Shown here: positions 50,091-60,154 of the stretch, in pieces
How positions within the stretch are numbered: position 1 is the stretch's first letter
How the letters are laid out: every line of letters starts with the position of its first letter
Assembly (NCBI GenBank): GCA_002238725.1
Contig: MPMX01000001.1
Span: forward strand, 186,001-250,000
DNA: 64,000 nucleotides
Reading direction: 5' to 3'
From: Rhodospirillaceae bacterium bin65
Lineage (GTDB): Bacteria; Pseudomonadota; Alphaproteobacteria; Bin65
The notes under the pieces: model-generated
What the model saw: the letters and a program-made list of their open reading frames with translations, nothing else
Databases searched by the model: none
What the model was told of the DNA's origin: nothing
Position numbers and translations under genes: made by a program

Positions 50091-51064
50091 AGATCGCCAT
50101 CTACGGCGCCGGCGCCATCGGCGGCTATCTGGGATGCGAACTGGCGCGCGCCGGCGCGGATGTCACCATGATCGCCCGCAACGAGACGCTGGCGGCGATT
50201 CGCAGTAACGGCATTACCCTGCATATCGACGGCGAAACCCGCGTCGGGCGGCCGGATGCGACCGACAGGCCCGCCGAAGCCGGCCTGCAGGACGCGGTGA
50301 TCGTCGCCGTCAAGGCCAATGCCGCGCCGGTCATCGCGCCGGTCATGGCGCCGATGCTGGGGCCGGACACCGCCGTCGTCACGGCCGTCAACGGCGTCCC
50401 CTGGTGGTATTTCCACGAGCATGGCGGCGCGCTGGCGGGCACACGGCTGGGGACTGTCGATCCGGGCGGAGTCCAGTGGCAGGCCATCGGGCCGGAACGG
50501 GCAATCGGCTGCGTCGTCTATCCGGCGGCGGAAGCCATCGCACCCGGCGTGATCCGCCACATTTCGCTCAACCGGTTTTCGCTCGGCGAACCGGACGGCA
50601 GCAGGTCCGACCGCGTCCGGCGCCTGTCGGATGCACTGAAAGCCGCCGGCTTTTCCGCGCCGGTCCGGCCGCGCATCCGCGAAGAAATCTGGCTCAAGCT
50701 GTGGGGCAATCTCAGCTTCAATCCGGTCAGCGCGCTCACCGGCGCGACGCTGGGACAAATGGCCGACGATCCTCTCATCCGCCCGGTCATCGCCGCCACC
50801 ATGGCCGAAGCCCAGACAGTGGGCGAAGCGTTGGGCGTATCGTTCGGGGTCGGCCTCGACAAGCGGATCGACGGAGCCGGCAAAGTCGGCGCCCACCGCA
50901 CCTCGATGCTGCAGGATCTCGACGCCGGCCGCAAAATGGAGATCGACGCGCTGGTCTGCGCGGTCCAGGAACTGGCGCGGCTGGTCGGGATCGAGACGCC
51001 GGCGATCGATACCGTTACCGCCATGATCAAGATGCGGGCGCAGGTCGATGGTCTGTATCCATAG
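50087..51064 (+). CDS. 2-dehydropantoate 2-reductase family protein (PanE/ApbA-like)
   Basis: The 325-residue NADP-dependent reductase has the Rossmann start MKIAIYGAGAIGGYLGCELA, the VKANAAPVIAPVM strand carrying the conserved Lys, and the catalytic Lys/Asn region EEIWLKLWGNLSFNPVSALT. The C-terminal AHRTSMLQDLDAGRKMEIDA block is typical. Some PanE paralogues do not act on ketopantoate; coupling to an acyl-CoA ligase hints at a different 2-oxo acid. Its start overlaps the ligase stop. Confidence 0.88.
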   Translation: MKIAIYGAGAIGGYLGCELARAGADVTMIARNETLAAIRSNGITLHIDGETRVGRPDATDRPAEAGLQDAVIVAVKANAAPVIAPVMAPMLGPDTAVVTAVNGVPWWYFHEHGGALAGTRLGTVDPGGVQWQAIGPERAIGCVVYPAAEAIAPGVIRHISLNRFSLGEPDGSRSDRVRRLSDALKAAGFSAPVRPRIREEIWLKLWGNLSFNPVSALTGATLGQMADDPLIRPVIAATMAEAQTVGEALGVSFGVGLDKRIDGAGKVGAHRTSMLQDLDAGRKMEIDALVCAVQELARLVGIETPAIDTVTAMIKMRAQVDGLYP

Positions 51065-51106
51065 GCAAGCGGTACGGCACTACCGCCCGGTAGCGGCCGG
51101 CGCCCG

Positions 51107-51373
51107 ATGACCGTCAGATCCCCCTGCATTCTGGTCTGCGAACTCGACCGAACCACCGGATGGTGCTTCGGCTGCGGGCGCAACGGCGAGGAGGTCGAGA
51201 ACTGGCTGGCCTATTCCGACCGGCAGCGCGACGCCGCGATGGCCGCCCTGCCGGAGCGCCTGATCGCCCTGGGGCTGCCGGCTGAAGGCGATCAGCGGCT
51301 GGCCGAAGACAGGGCGCGCGCCCAGAAGGGCGTTACCAGGCGGCGGAACCGCCGGCGCAAGCAGCGGGCTTGA
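51107..51373 (+). CDS. DUF1289 small cysteine-motif protein
   Basis: This 88-residue protein has the DUF1289 pattern: SPCILVCELDRTTGWCFGCG, with four cysteines that could bind zinc or iron, then EVENWLAYSDRQRDAAMAAL. The C-terminus is very basic (RRRNRRRKQRA). Family role is unknown. It starts 43 bases after the PanE-like gene and converges with vapC. Confidence 0.9.
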   Translation: MTVRSPCILVCELDRTTGWCFGCGRNGEEVENWLAYSDRQRDAAMAALPERLIALGLPAEGDQRLAEDRARAQKGVTRRRNRRRKQRA

Positions 51374-51378
51374 ACGGG

Positions 51379-51780
51379 CTAATCCGGGGCGGAAGCCGGG
51401 TGCCGCTCCACATCGGTTTTCGCAAAATCCGCGCCCTTGAACAGCAACGGCTCTCCGGTCGCCTTGCTCACCGCATAGGCCATGCAGTCGCCGAAATTCA
51501 GCCGCGCCGGATGCCGTCCCTTGCCGTAGCGGTGGAAAGCCGCCGCAGCATGGCGGTACTCGTCCGGCCCGAACGGCACGACGCGAACGCCCAGACCGCT
51601 GCAAAATGTGTCGATATCGCGCGAGTCACCCTCGGTCCGGCTGACGAAGACCATCGAAGCTTCTAACAAGTTCGGCGCGCCGACGAGCACCGTTTCCGCA
51701 GTAAAAATTGCCGAAATGAAACCGGTCGATCCAGGCTCGCCCTTCAAGATGGAAATGACAACGGAAGTATCGACGACCAC
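51379..51780 (-). CDS. vapC: VapC-type PIN-domain toxin
   Basis: The 133-residue PIN-domain ribonuclease has the four acidic active-site positions: Asp4 (MVVDTSVVISIL), Glu40 in LLEASMVF, Asp96-98 in LNFGDCMAYAVSKATGEPLL, and Asp in FKGADFAKTDV. VapC toxins cleave tRNA or rRNA when free of VapB. A GTG start follows the vapB stop immediately (TAA then GTG), so expression is coupled. Confidence 0.93.
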   Translation of the reverse strand: MVVDTSVVISILKGEPGSTGFISAIFTAETVLVGAPNLLEASMVFVSRTEGDSRDIDTFCSGLGVRVVPFGPDEYRHAAAAFHRYGKGRHPARLNFGDCMAYAVSKATGEPLLFKGADFAKTDVERHPASAPD

Positions 51781-52041
51781 TTACTTGGGCAACCCGTTCT
51801 CGTCGTACAGTCCTTCGACCATCTCTCTGGCCGACTTTCCGGAGTCTTTCCACCGCAGCGCCGAGGTGCGCGCCACGATCTCCCGAACCGCCTCCAACTT
51901 GCGCTCACGCTCGGTGGAACATTCCCGGGTCAGCCGCTGTTCGATCGCCGTCCTGACGGCTGCCTCAATCGTCTCGCCGGTTGCGTCGGCGAGCGCGCGG
52001 GCAAGGCGGTCGGTCTCGGGATCTTCGATATTGAGCGTCAT
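51781..52041 (-). CDS. vapB: VapB-type antitoxin (PSK-like)
   Basis: The 86-residue antitoxin has an N-terminal ribbon-helix-helix-like segment, LNIEDPETDRLARALADATG, and a C-terminal part (ALRWKDSGKSAREMVEGLYD) that would thread into the toxin active site. It belongs to the Rv0623-like transcription-factor family. As usual it precedes the toxin gene and likely represses the pair. Confidence 0.9.
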   Translation of the reverse strand: MTLNIEDPETDRLARALADATGETIEAAVRTAIEQRLTRECSTERERKLEAVREIVARTSALRWKDSGKSAREMVEGLYDENGLPK

Positions 52042-52109
52042 CGTTTGTTTCCGATCCGCTTGCGGGCGGAACGTAAGTAGGTCGCTACCGGAATCCCTTC
52101 AACCGGCCG

Positions 52110-54398
52110 TTAATTCTCCGGCGTATCGAAGCGCCAGATATAGCCGCGGTTGAGCGTGTCGTATTGCGGCGGCCATTCCACCTTGCCATAGCCGATATGG
52201 TCCAGTTCATAGGCCGCGTGGCGGGTCCAGTAGGGATCGAACAGATGGGCCCGGGCGATCACGCACAGATCGGCGCGCCCGCCGGCCAGAATGGAATTGG
52301 CGTCCTCATAGGAGCTGATCGCGCCGACCGCCATGGTCGGCCGGTCCAGCTCCAGGCGGATACGCTCGGCGAACGGAGTCTGGAACAGCCGGCCGTATTC
52401 CGGCTCTTCGTCCGACACGACCTGCCCCGACGAGGCATCGATGATGTCGGCTCCGGCAGCGTAGAGCAGACCGGCAACCTCGACGGCGTCCGGCGGAGTT
52501 GTCCCTCCGGCCTTCCAGTCGTGCGCCGAGATGCGCACCGAGATCGGTTTCTCCGCCGGCCAGACCTCGCGCACCGCCCGGAAGACCTCAAGCGGGAAGC
52601 GCATTCGGTTCTCCAGGCTGCCGCCATACGAGTCGGTGCGGATGTTGGTCAGCGGCGAGACGAAGTTGTTGAGCAGATAGCCGTGCGCCATGTGAACTTC
52701 GAGCATGTCGAAGCCCGCCTGCTCGGCGCGCAGAGCCGCCTGGCGGTATTCCTCGACGACCCGGTCCATATCGGCCCGGTCCATCTCCCGCGGCACCTGG
52801 CTGTGCGGTTTGTAGGGCAAGGGCGAGGCCGCCATGATCGGCCAGTTACCCTCCGGCAGGGGCTCGTCGAACCCTTCCCACAAAAGGGTCGTCGATCCCT
52901 TGCGCCCGGAATGGCCGAGCTGCAGGCCGATCTTCGCGGTCGTATGGCTATGGACGTAATCGGTGATCCGCTTCCAGCCCGCAACATGATCGTCGCTATA
53001 GATGCCGGTGCAGCCGGTGCTGATCCGCCCTTCCCGGCTGACATTGGTCATTTCTGCGATCACGAGGCCCGCGCCACCCATGGCGCGGCTGCCGAGATGG
53101 ACGAGATGCCAGTCGTCGGGCATGCCGTCGGCCGCGGAATACTGGCACATCGGCGAGACGACGATCCGGTTGCCCAGCACCATGTCGCGCAGCTTGAACG
53201 GCGTGAACATGGGCGGCGGCGGCGGACCGTCCGGCAGATTTACGCCCGACCGGTTGGCCGCGCCCGTAGCGAACCATTTGTCGACGCTCTCGACATAGTC
53301 GGCGTCGCGCAGGCGCAGGTTGCCATGGCTGATGCGCAGGCTGCGGGTCAGCAGCGAAAAGCCGAACTGGATCGGTTCAAGATTCTCGTAGTAGCGTTCG
53401 GTTTCCTCGAACCAGCGCTGGGATACCCGGGCCGACCGCTGCAGGCTTTCCACCTGCGGCTTGTAGGTTTCCTCATACCGCGCGAGTCCCTTGCCGATAT
53501 TGCCGGTTTCGAGGATCGCGCCGTGCAGGGCGATCGAATCCTCCATCGCCAGCTTGGTGCCGGAACCGATGGAAAAATGCGCGGTGTGCACGGCGTCGCC
53601 GGCCAGAACCACATTGTCGAACGACCAGTTATCGCAGGAAATGTTGGGAAACTGCCGCCAGTGCGACCGGTTCCTGATGATCTGCGCGTCGCCGATATAA
53701 GGACGCAGCAGATCGGCGACATAGGCCACCGTCGCGTCCTCGTCCGTGACTTCCAGGCCTGTGTTGGCGAAGGTCTCGTCGCTGCATTCGATGATCAGCG
53801 TCGACATGTCCTGGACGTAGCGGTAGCAGTGCGTCCGCCACAGGCCGTGGCCGTTTTCGATGAAATGAAAGGTGAAGGCGGGGAAATTGAAATCTGAGCC
53901 GAGCCAGACGAAGCGGTTGGGCCGGAAATCCAGCTTCGGCGAGAACCGGTCCTTCCAGCGCTCGCGGGCGACCGAGTTGACCCCGTCCGCCGCATAGAGC
54001 AAGTCGCAATCCCGCAGGTCTTCCGGATCGTCGATCCGCTCCTCGAAGCGCATGTCGATCCCGAGTTCCCGGCAGCGGTCCTGCATCAGCAGCAGCATCT
54101 TGACCCGGGACATGCCGGCGAAGCCGTGGCCGGTCGACTTCAGCACCTGGCCCTTGATGTGGATGTCGATATCGTCCCAGTGCTCGAACGACCGGGTGAT
54201 CGCCTCATAGGTCGGCGCGTCGGCTGCGCGGAAGCCTTCCATGGTCCGATCCGAGAACACGACGCCGAAGCCGAACGTGTCGTCGTGGCGGTTCTGCTCG
54301 TAGATGGTAATTTTCGCGTCCGGGAAGGACTTCTTCATCAGGATCGCGAAATACAGGCTTCCCGGCCCGCCGCCGAGGCAGTTGATCTTCATGCTCAT
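52110..54398 (-). CDS. Fused FAD-monooxygenase / OYE reductase (2-aminobenzoyl-CoA or salicylyl-CoA type)
   Basis: This 762-residue protein fuses two flavoenzymes. Residues 1-390 are a class A FAD monooxygenase with [20 protein letters not shown] and [20 protein letters not shown]. Residues about 400-762 are an old-yellow-enzyme domain with [33 protein letters not shown] and [20 protein letters not shown]. Length and layout match 2-aminobenzoyl-CoA monooxygenase/reductase, which hydroxylates and then hydrogenates the ring, and salicylyl-CoA 5-hydroxylase. The upstream ligase and the divergent Rid protein favour 2-aminobenzoyl-CoA; salicylyl-CoA is the alternative. Confidence 0.9.
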   Translation of the reverse strand: MSMKINCLGGGPGSLYFAILMKKSFPDAKITIYEQNRHDDTFGFGVVFSDRTMEGFRAADAPTYEAITRSFEHWDDIDIHIKGQVLKSTGHGFAGMSRVKMLLLMQDRCRELGIDMRFEERIDDPEDLRDCDLLYAADGVNSVARERWKDRFSPKLDFRPNRFVWLGSDFNFPAFTFHFIENGHGLWRTHCYRYVQDMSTLIIECSDETFANTGLEVTDEDATVAYVADLLRPYIGDAQIIRNRSHWRQFPNISCDNWSFDNVVLAGDAVHTAHFSIGSGTKLAMEDSIALHGAILETGNIGKGLARYEETYKPQVESLQRSARVSQRWFEETERYYENLEPIQFGFSLLTRSLRISHGNLRLRDADYVESVDKWFATGAANRSGVNLPDGPPPPPMFTPFKLRDMVLGNRIVVSPMCQYSAADGMPDDWHLVHLGSRAMGGAGLVIAEMTNVSREGRISTGCTGIYSDDHVAGWKRITDYVHSHTTAKIGLQLGHSGRKGSTTLLWEGFDEPLPEGNWPIMAASPLPYKPHSQVPREMDRADMDRVVEEYRQAALRAEQAGFDMLEVHMAHGYLLNNFVSPLTNIRTDSYGGSLENRMRFPLEVFRAVREVWPAEKPISVRISAHDWKAGGTTPPDAVEVAGLLYAAGADIIDASSGQVVSDEEPEYGRLFQTPFAERIRLELDRPTMAVGAISSYEDANSILAGGRADLCVIARAHLFDPYWTRHAAYELDHIGYGKVEWPPQYDTLNRGYIWRFDTPEN

Positions 54399-54489
54399 CC
54401 CTGCATTTTCCCGAGCGCGGGCTGCAGTCCGGCCGGGGTAACGAATTCGGGTGGGGTTTCGGTGACGCTGTCCGATCCATCGATCCGGG

Positions 54490-56190
54490 TCATTGCACCC
54501 GGATGCCCTGTTCGCGGGCCTTTCTTTCTTCCAGCCGGCGCAGCTTGAAGCGCTGGACCTTGCCGGTTTCCGTGCGCGGCAGGTCGCTCACGAACTCGAT
54601 GGCGCGCGGATACTTGTAGGGCGCGATCTCGGCCTTCACGAAGTCCTGGAGTGCTTCGGCAACCGCCTCGCCGGCATCCGCCGGATCGCGCAGGATCACG
54701 AAGGCCTTGACGATCCGGCCGCGTTGCTCGTCGGGCACGCCGACCACGGCGCATTCCTTCACTTTCGGATGGTCGAGCAGCGCATCCTCGACCTCCGGGC
54801 CGCCGATGTTGTAGCCGGCGGAAACGATCATGTCGTCCGCCCGGGCGACATACCAGAAATAGCCGTCGGCATCCTGGCGGTAGCGGTCGCCCGGCAGGTT
54901 CCAGCCATTGACGACATAAGCGCGCTGTCGTTCCTCGTTGTCGAGATATTTGCAGCCGGTCGGGCCCCTTGTCGCCAACAGGCCTTCGCAGGGCGGCTCC
55001 AGGATGGTGCCGGCCTCGTCCACGATGCAGGCCTCGTAGCCGGGGATCGCCGTGCCGGTCGCGCCAGGCCGGATGTCGTCGCCCTCGGCCGAAACGAAAA
55101 TATGGATCATCTCGGTCGAGCCGAGGCCGTCGATGATCCGGATGCCCGTCGCGGCCCGGAACGCCTCGAAGGTCGGCAGGGGCAGCGTCTCGCCGGCCGA
55201 GACGCACTGTTGCAACGTCACGGGCGCATTTCCGCTCTCCGAGATTTTGTCGGCAAGCGCGCGGTACATGGTCGGCGCCGTGTAGAGCGTCGTACAGCGG
55301 TATTCGCCGATCAGCTCCAGCAGCCGGTCCGGGCCCGGCGGGCCGGGATAGAAGACGACCGAAGCGCCCGTCCGCATGGGAAACAGCAGTTGCGCGCCCA
55401 GGCCGAAGGTGAAGGCGAGCGGCGGCGTGCCGACATAGATGTCGTCCGGCGACGGCCGGTAGACATGCTTCGGAAAGCAATCGCACATCGCGAGGATGTC
55501 GCGATGGAAATGCACGGTGCCCTTGGGCTGGCCGGTCGTTCCGGAGGTAAAGGCGATCAGCCCGACATCGTCTGCCGCCGTATCGACATTGTCGAAACCG
55601 GCGGGCTTGCCGGCCATTGCCGTATCGAGGCCAGCGGCCGGATCCGACACGTTGCCCAGGGCGGTGAAGAACTTCACCTTCGACAGGATCGGCGCCCGCT
55701 CCATGGCGTCGTCACCCTCGGCGCGCAGGTCGATGTCGCACAGGAAATGCCTGATCTGCGCCTTTTCCGCCATATAGGCCAGTTCACGCGCGCGCAGCAG
55801 CGGCATGGTCGCGACGACGATGCCGCCAGCCTTCAATACTGCCATCCAGCAGGCCGCCATCATCGGGTTGTTCGGGCCGCGCAGCAGCACCCGGTTACCC
55901 GTTTTCAGCCCCATATTCTCGACCAGAACCCGGGCTACGGCGTCGGCCTTCGCTTTCAGATCGGCGTAGGTCCAGACCTCGCCGGCATAGTGGATGCAGG
56001 GCCTGTCGGCCCAGCCGAGGTCCGTCACCGCCTTGTCGAGCAGTTCGACGGCCGCATTCATCCGGCCCGGATAGGCCGCCAATTCCGGCAGCCCGGAAAA
56101 GTCGAACTCCGGCCAAAGGTCCTTCGGCGGCAGACGATCGCGCGCAAAGGAATCTTCGTATGCGGTCGCACCGCCGGGGATGCTAGCCAT
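54490..56190 (-). CDS. Aryl-CoA ligase, 2-aminobenzoate/benzoate type
   Basis: The 566-residue AMP-forming ligase has [20 protein letters not shown] at the start, [20 protein letters not shown], the P-loop [20 protein letters not shown], and the catalytic C-terminal Lys in [19 protein letters not shown]. The N-terminal pattern is that of 2-aminobenzoate--CoA and benzoate--CoA ligases. ATG 56190 overlaps the acyl-CoA dehydrogenase stop by eight bases, so they are co-transcribed. The substrate is deduced from the gene cluster. Confidence 0.9.
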   Translation of the reverse strand: MASIPGGATAYEDSFARDRLPPKDLWPEFDFSGLPELAAYPGRMNAAVELLDKAVTDLGWADRPCIHYAGEVWTYADLKAKADAVARVLVENMGLKTGNRVLLRGPNNPMMAACWMAVLKAGGIVVATMPLLRARELAYMAEKAQIRHFLCDIDLRAEGDDAMERAPILSKVKFFTALGNVSDPAAGLDTAMAGKPAGFDNVDTAADDVGLIAFTSGTTGQPKGTVHFHRDILAMCDCFPKHVYRPSPDDIYVGTPPLAFTFGLGAQLLFPMRTGASVVFYPGPPGPDRLLELIGEYRCTTLYTAPTMYRALADKISESGNAPVTLQQCVSAGETLPLPTFEAFRAATGIRIIDGLGSTEMIHIFVSAEGDDIRPGATGTAIPGYEACIVDEAGTILEPPCEGLLATRGPTGCKYLDNEERQRAYVVNGWNLPGDRYRQDADGYFWYVARADDMIVSAGYNIGGPEVEDALLDHPKVKECAVVGVPDEQRGRIVKAFVILRDPADAGEAVAEALQDFVKAEIAPYKYPRAIEFVSDLPRTETGKVQRFKLRRLEERKAREQGIRVQ

Positions 56191-57373
56191 GGGCTGCCCC
56201 AAGGTCCGATACCGTCTGTCCGGCGATCACCAGTTTCTGCACCTCGCTGGTCCCCTCGTAGATACGCAGGGCGCGAATCTCCCTGTACAGTTCTTCCACC
56301 TTCTGGCCCACTTTGACACCCTGCCCGCCGAAAATCTGCACGGCCTCGTCGACTGCTTCCTGCGCCGCCTCGGTAGCATACAGTTTGGCCATCGAACTCT
56401 CGCGGGTGACCCGGATATTCTTCACGTCCCTGGTCCAGCCGGAGCGATAGATCAACAAGGCCATGGCATCCACCTTGACCGCCATCTCCGCGATCTTGGC
56501 CTGGATGAGCTGGAACTCGCCGATTGCCTGGCCGAACGCCCGGCGGGTCTGCGAATAGGCGATCGCCTCGTCGAGCGCCCGGCGTGCCATGCCGAGGGCA
56601 GCGGCGCCGACCGTCGTCCGGAAGATGTCGAGATTCGCCATCGCGATCCTGAAACCCTCGCCCGGGTTGCCCAGCAGGTGGCTGGCGGGAACGCGGCAAT
56701 TCTCGAAAGACAGGGTGGCCAGCGGATGGGGCGCCATGACGTCGATCCGGCCGGCAATCCGGAACCCCGGATTGCCGGCATCCACGACAAAGGCGGAAAG
56801 CCCCCTGGCGCCCGGCGCCTCGCCGGTGCGCGCGATCACGACATAGAAGTCGGCGATGCCGCCGTTCGAAATCCAGGTCTTGGTGCCGTTGAGGACGAAA
56901 TGGTTGCCGTCGAGCTCGGCGGTCGTCTCGAGCGCCGCGACATCCGATCCGCCCTGGGGTTCCGACATCGCCAGCGCGGCGATCCGCTCTCCCGTCCCGG
57001 CCGGCGGCAGGTATTCGGCTTTCAGTTCGTCCGAACCGTAGAGGGAAATCGCCCCGGTGCCGAGACCCTGCATGACGAAGCTGAAATCGGCGAGCCCGAG
57101 ATAGTAGCCGAGGATTTCGCGGCCGAGGGCGATGGAACGGACATCGAGCGTCTCGTTCGCGCCGCCATAGGCCGCCGGCACCGTCAGTTTCAGCCAGCCG
57201 GCCTCGCCCAGCATCCGGACCAGGCGCCGACAGATGTCGTCGACATCCGTCTTGCCGTGCACCTCGTGCTCCATCGGGCGGATATTTGCTTCCGCCCAGG
57301 CGCGAAGCTCCGCCGCCAGCTGCCGGTGGCGATCGTCGAGGAACGGCCAGTCGAGATAGGTCGAATCCGGCAT
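56183..57373 (-). CDS. Acyl-CoA dehydrogenase
   Basis: The 396-residue flavoprotein has [17 protein letters not shown] (FAD site), [40 protein letters not shown] and the C-terminal [20 protein letters not shown]. The catalytic Glu would lie in the [20 protein letters not shown] region. Within the cluster it would introduce a double bond into the reduced ring or its open-chain product. The gene is tightly packed between the hydratase (one-base overlap) and the ligase. Confidence 0.93.
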   Translation of the reverse strand: MPDSTYLDWPFLDDRHRQLAAELRAWAEANIRPMEHEVHGKTDVDDICRRLVRMLGEAGWLKLTVPAAYGGANETLDVRSIALGREILGYYLGLADFSFVMQGLGTGAISLYGSDELKAEYLPPAGTGERIAALAMSEPQGGSDVAALETTAELDGNHFVLNGTKTWISNGGIADFYVVIARTGEAPGARGLSAFVVDAGNPGFRIAGRIDVMAPHPLATLSFENCRVPASHLLGNPGEGFRIAMANLDIFRTTVGAAALGMARRALDEAIAYSQTRRAFGQAIGEFQLIQAKIAEMAVKVDAMALLIYRSGWTRDVKNIRVTRESSMAKLYATEAAQEAVDEAVQIFGGQGVKVGQKVEELYREIRALRIYEGTSEVQKLVIAGQTVSDLGAAHG

Positions 57374-58251
57374 CAGTTGCCCTCGAAAACCGGCTTTTCC
57401 CGCGCGACGAAGGCGTGGTAGGCGCGGTGATAGTCTTGGGTCTGCATGCAGATGGCCTGCGCCTGCGCTTCGGCTTCGATATACTGCTCAAGGCCCATGT
57501 TCCATTCCATGTCCAGCATCTTCTTGGTCATGGAATTGCCGAAGGTCGGCCCGTCGGCCAGCCGACCGGCAAAGGCCTGCGCCGTGGCCAGCAGATCGGC
57601 GCTGTCGACCAGCCGGTTGTAGAAGCCCCAGCGCTCGCCCTCTTCGCCCGTCATGGCGCGGCCGGTGTAGAGCAGTTCCGCCGCCCGGCCCTGGCCGATG
57701 ATGCGCGGGAGGATGGCGCAAGCGCCCATATCGCAGCCGGCCAGACCGACCCGGTTGAAAAGGTAGAGGACCTTGGCCGCCGGCGTGCCGAAGCGGATAT
57801 CGCAGGCCATGGCGATGGCGCCGCCGGCGCCGGCGCAGATGCCGTCGATCGCGGCGATAACAGGCTGCGGGCAGGTCCGGATCGCTTTCACCACATCGCC
57901 GGTCATGCGGGTGAAATTCAACAGGCCCGGCATGTCCAGGTCAAGCAGCGGGCCAATGATCTCGTGAACGTCGCCGCCGGTGCAGAAATTGCCGCCGGCG
58001 CCGGTGACGACGACCGCCCTGACATCCTCGGCATAGCCCAGCGCCCGGAAGGTATCGCGCAGTTCGGCATAGCTCTCGAAGGTCAGCGGGTTTTTCTTTT
58101 CCGGCCGGTTCAGGGTGATCGTGGCGACCTTGCCATCCACCTCCCATTTGAAATGAGCCGGCGCATAGTCGGCCGCCAGCGAAGGCGAGGTGTCTTCCAG
58201 AATCTGGCCGAAGGTGCGGCCGTGACGCTTCAGCATGTCGGTTTCGGGCAT
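57373..58251 (-). CDS. Enoyl-CoA hydratase/isomerase
   Basis: The 292-residue crotonase-fold enzyme has [20 protein letters not shown], the oxyanion hole in [12 protein letters not shown] and [21 protein letters not shown] Gly-Cys-Asp ([15 protein letters not shown]) occupies the usual Glu-pair region, so it may be a ring-opening hydrolase or isomerase rather than a simple hydratase. An N-terminal extension of about 35 residues precedes the fold. It is coupled to the dehydrogenase (overlap TGATG) and lies 36 bases after the MarR gene. Confidence 0.9.
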   Translation of the reverse strand: MPETDMLKRHGRTFGQILEDTSPSLAADYAPAHFKWEVDGKVATITLNRPEKKNPLTFESYAELRDTFRALGYAEDVRAVVVTGAGGNFCTGGDVHEIIGPLLDLDMPGLLNFTRMTGDVVKAIRTCPQPVIAAIDGICAGAGGAIAMACDIRFGTPAAKVLYLFNRVGLAGCDMGACAILPRIIGQGRAAELLYTGRAMTGEEGERWGFYNRLVDSADLLATAQAFAGRLADGPTFGNSMTKKMLDMEWNMGLEQYIEAEAQAQAICMQTQDYHRAYHAFVAREKPVFEGN

Positions 58252-58287
58252 CGGTTTCCTCGAACGGTTATGCGGTCCGAACGGCGT

Positions 58288-58791
58288 TCAGCCGCCCGCC
58301 GCCCTGTCCTGCAATCGGTCCTTCAGGCGGCCGAGCAGGGATTGAAGCTGGCGCAGGTCCGAGCGCTTCATGGCGCCGAGCTTTGCCGCAATCACCGCCT
58401 CGTGGTTCGGCAGCATCTCGCGAAACGCTGCCGCGCCTGCCGGAGTCAACTTGACGATTGCGGCGCGCCGGTCGCTCGGCATCGGCGTACGCCGGACCAG
58501 GCCTTCTTCGACCAGCCGGTCGATCAGGCCGGTGACGTTGCCCCTTGTGACCATGAGCCGGCGCGAGAGTTCGCCCATCGTCAGGCCCGCCGGCGCGCGC
58601 TCGAGCTGCGACAGCAGATCGAAGCGCGGGAGGGTCATGCCGAAAGCGGCGCGCAGTTCCTGGCGCACATCCTGTTCGATGCGGTTGGCGCAGGACAGCA
58701 GGCGCAGCCAGACCCGCAATTCCAGCTTGTCGTCGGCGGTCGCCGCGGTCTCGCGGTCGACGGCGCCGGCCGGCTTGACCTCGCCGTCCAT
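58288..58791 (-). CDS. MarR-family transcriptional regulator of the aromatic-CoA cluster
   Basis: The protein of about 167 residues has the winged-helix layout: LPRFDLLSQLERAPAGLTMG, the recognition helix in RRLMVTRGNVTGLIDRLVEE, and the wing VRRTPMPSDRRAAIVKLTPA. MarR proteins bind palindromes and release DNA on binding aromatic ligands or CoA thioesters. It is embedded in the cluster, overlapping the SDR stop. ATG 58791 and GTG 58794 are both possible starts. Its likely operator lies at 59681-59707. Confidence 0.93.
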   Translation of the reverse strand: MDGEVKPAGAVDRETAATADDKLELRVWLRLLSCANRIEQDVRQELRAAFGMTLPRFDLLSQLERAPAGLTMGELSRRLMVTRGNVTGLIDRLVEEGLVRRTPMPSDRRAAIVKLTPAGAAAFREMLPNHEAVIAAKLGAMKRSDLRQLQSLLGRLKDRLQDRAAGG

Positions 58792-59585
58792 CACATGACC
58801 TCGCCGCCCGCGACCGGGATCGACTGGCCGGTGATCGAACCGCTGCCGGGCCGCACCAGCCAGACCACCGCGCTGGCGACCTCGGCGGGATCGATCAGGC
58901 GCCCCTGGGGGTTGCTTTGCGCCAGTTGCGCCCGCGCCGCTTCAGCATCCATGCCGGTTTTCTCGACGATGTTGGCGATGGTGTCGGCAGTCATGTCGGT
59001 CTCGACATAACCGGGGCAGACCGCGTTCACCGTGACACCGGTCCTGGCCGTCTCCAGCGCAAGGGATCGCGTCAGTCCGACCACGCCATGCTTCGAAGCG
59101 ACATAAGCGGATACATACCGATAGCCCACCAGGCCGGCCGTGGAGGCAATGTTGACGATGCGGCCGTAGCCCGCCTCCGTCATGCCGGGCAGCACCTGCC
59201 GGATGCACAGAAACGTGCTCAGCAGGTTGATCTCCACCATGCGCATGAAGAATTCCGTCGTCGTGCGCTTGAAAGGCGCGCTGTCGCCGCGGCCGGCGTT
59301 GTTGACCAGGATCGAGATCGGTCCGCGCTCGGCGACGGCCTGCGCGAACGCAGCCTCGACGGCGACCTCGTCGGTCACGTCGGCGGCGACCGTTCCGGGG
59401 GTAATACCGAGCCGCCCGGCGAGCTCCGCCTGTTTGGCCTCCAGCGTGGCCGCCGTCCGTCCCAGCACCGTGAGAGAGGCGCCATGGGCCGCCAGGCCGT
59501 CGGCGATCGCCGCGCCGATGCCCCGGCCGCCACCGGTGACCAGCGCGTGCTGTCCCTTGAGCAGATCGGAATGGAGAGCGGTCAT
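58791..59585 (-). CDS. SDR-family dehydrogenase (probable 3-hydroxyacyl-CoA dehydrogenase)
   Basis: The 264-residue short-chain dehydrogenase has [15 protein letters not shown] (nucleotide binding), [15 protein letters not shown], and catalytic Ser/Tyr/Lys in [20 protein letters not shown]. In the cluster it would oxidise the 3-hydroxyacyl-CoA made by the hydratase. ATG 59585 is preferred to an upstream ATG at 59621. It is the first gene of the leftward operon. Confidence 0.9.
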   Translation of the reverse strand: MTALHSDLLKGQHALVTGGGRGIGAAIADGLAAHGASLTVLGRTAATLEAKQAELAGRLGITPGTVAADVTDEVAVEAAFAQAVAERGPISILVNNAGRGDSAPFKRTTTEFFMRMVEINLLSTFLCIRQVLPGMTEAGYGRIVNIASTAGLVGYRYVSAYVASKHGVVGLTRSLALETARTGVTVNAVCPGYVETDMTADTIANIVEKTGMDAEAARAQLAQSNPQGRLIDPAEVASAVVWLVRPGSGSITGQSIPVAGGEVM

Positions 59586-59680
59586 CGCGGCGGCGCTGGT
59601 TGACTGTGGCGGAATCGGCAAGGAAGCAGGGGCGACCGGGCGAAACGGCTGAAACAGGGGACTGGACAGCCGAAAATTAG

Positions 59681-59707
59681 TTTAGATATAAAATATTCAG
59701 ACCTAAA
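59681..59707. promoter_or_regulatory. Putative MarR operator (27-bp imperfect palindrome)
   Basis: TTTAGATATAAAATATTCAG plus ACCTAAA forms an imperfect inverted repeat whose outer arms TTTAG and CTAAA match perfectly. It lies in an AT-rich gap between the divergent SDR and Rid genes and overlaps the predicted leftward promoter, as expected for a repressor site. Confidence 0.55.
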
Positions 59708-59718
59708 ATTTCTGTCTA
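59690..59718 (-). promoter_or_regulatory. Putative promoter of the aromatic-CoA operon
   Basis: On the minus strand TAGACA (59713-59718) and TATTTT (59690-59695) are separated by 17 bases. The -10 region falls inside the palindrome. Transcription would start near 59683, about 100 bases before the SDR start. Confidence 0.5.
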
Positions 59719-59758
59719 CCCCTTTAGTTATTGGCCCTTTGTTTCCGGAGCAACCGAT

Positions 59759-60154
59759 ATGCAGATCCTGCAGCCTGCTGGCTGGCCGCGCGCCAAAGGC
59801 TATTCCAACGGCGTTGCCGCGAAGGGAACCATGGTGTTCGTCGCCGGCGAAATCGGCTGGGACCCGGTCACGGAAAGGGTCGTTTCCGACGATTTCACGG
59901 CCCAGTTCCGCCAGGCGCTGGTCAATACGGTCGCTATCCTGAAGGAGGCGAATGCCGAACCGGAACACATCGTCCGGATGACCTGGTTCATCACCGACAA
60001 AAAGGCCTATCTGGACGATGCCCGCGCCGTCGGCCAGGCCTGGCGCGACATTATCGGCCGCCACTATCCGGCGATGGCCGTGATCGAGGTCAAGGGCCTG
60101 ATGGAGCCGGGCGCAATGGTGGAAATCGAAACCACGGCGGTTATCCCCGACTAA
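59759..60154 (+). CDS. RidA-family protein lacking the canonical arginine
   Basis: The 131-residue protein has the RidA/YjgF fold: GYSNGVAAKGTMVFVAGEIG, AQFRQALVNTVAILKEANAE and the C-terminal PGAMVEIETTAVIP. In active RidA, Arg105 in the PAR motif binds the carboxylate of the 2-aminoacrylate substrate. Here the motif reads YPAMAVIEV, with Met106 at that position, so it belongs to a Rid subgroup without the classic imine deaminase site. A role in hydrolysing an enamine-CoA of the neighbouring pathway is inferred. It is divergent from the SDR gene. Confidence 0.9.
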   Translation: MQILQPAGWPRAKGYSNGVAAKGTMVFVAGEIGWDPVTERVVSDDFTAQFRQALVNTVAILKEANAEPEHIVRMTWFITDKKAYLDDARAVGQAWRDIIGRHYPAMAVIEVKGLMEPGAMVEIETTAVIPD

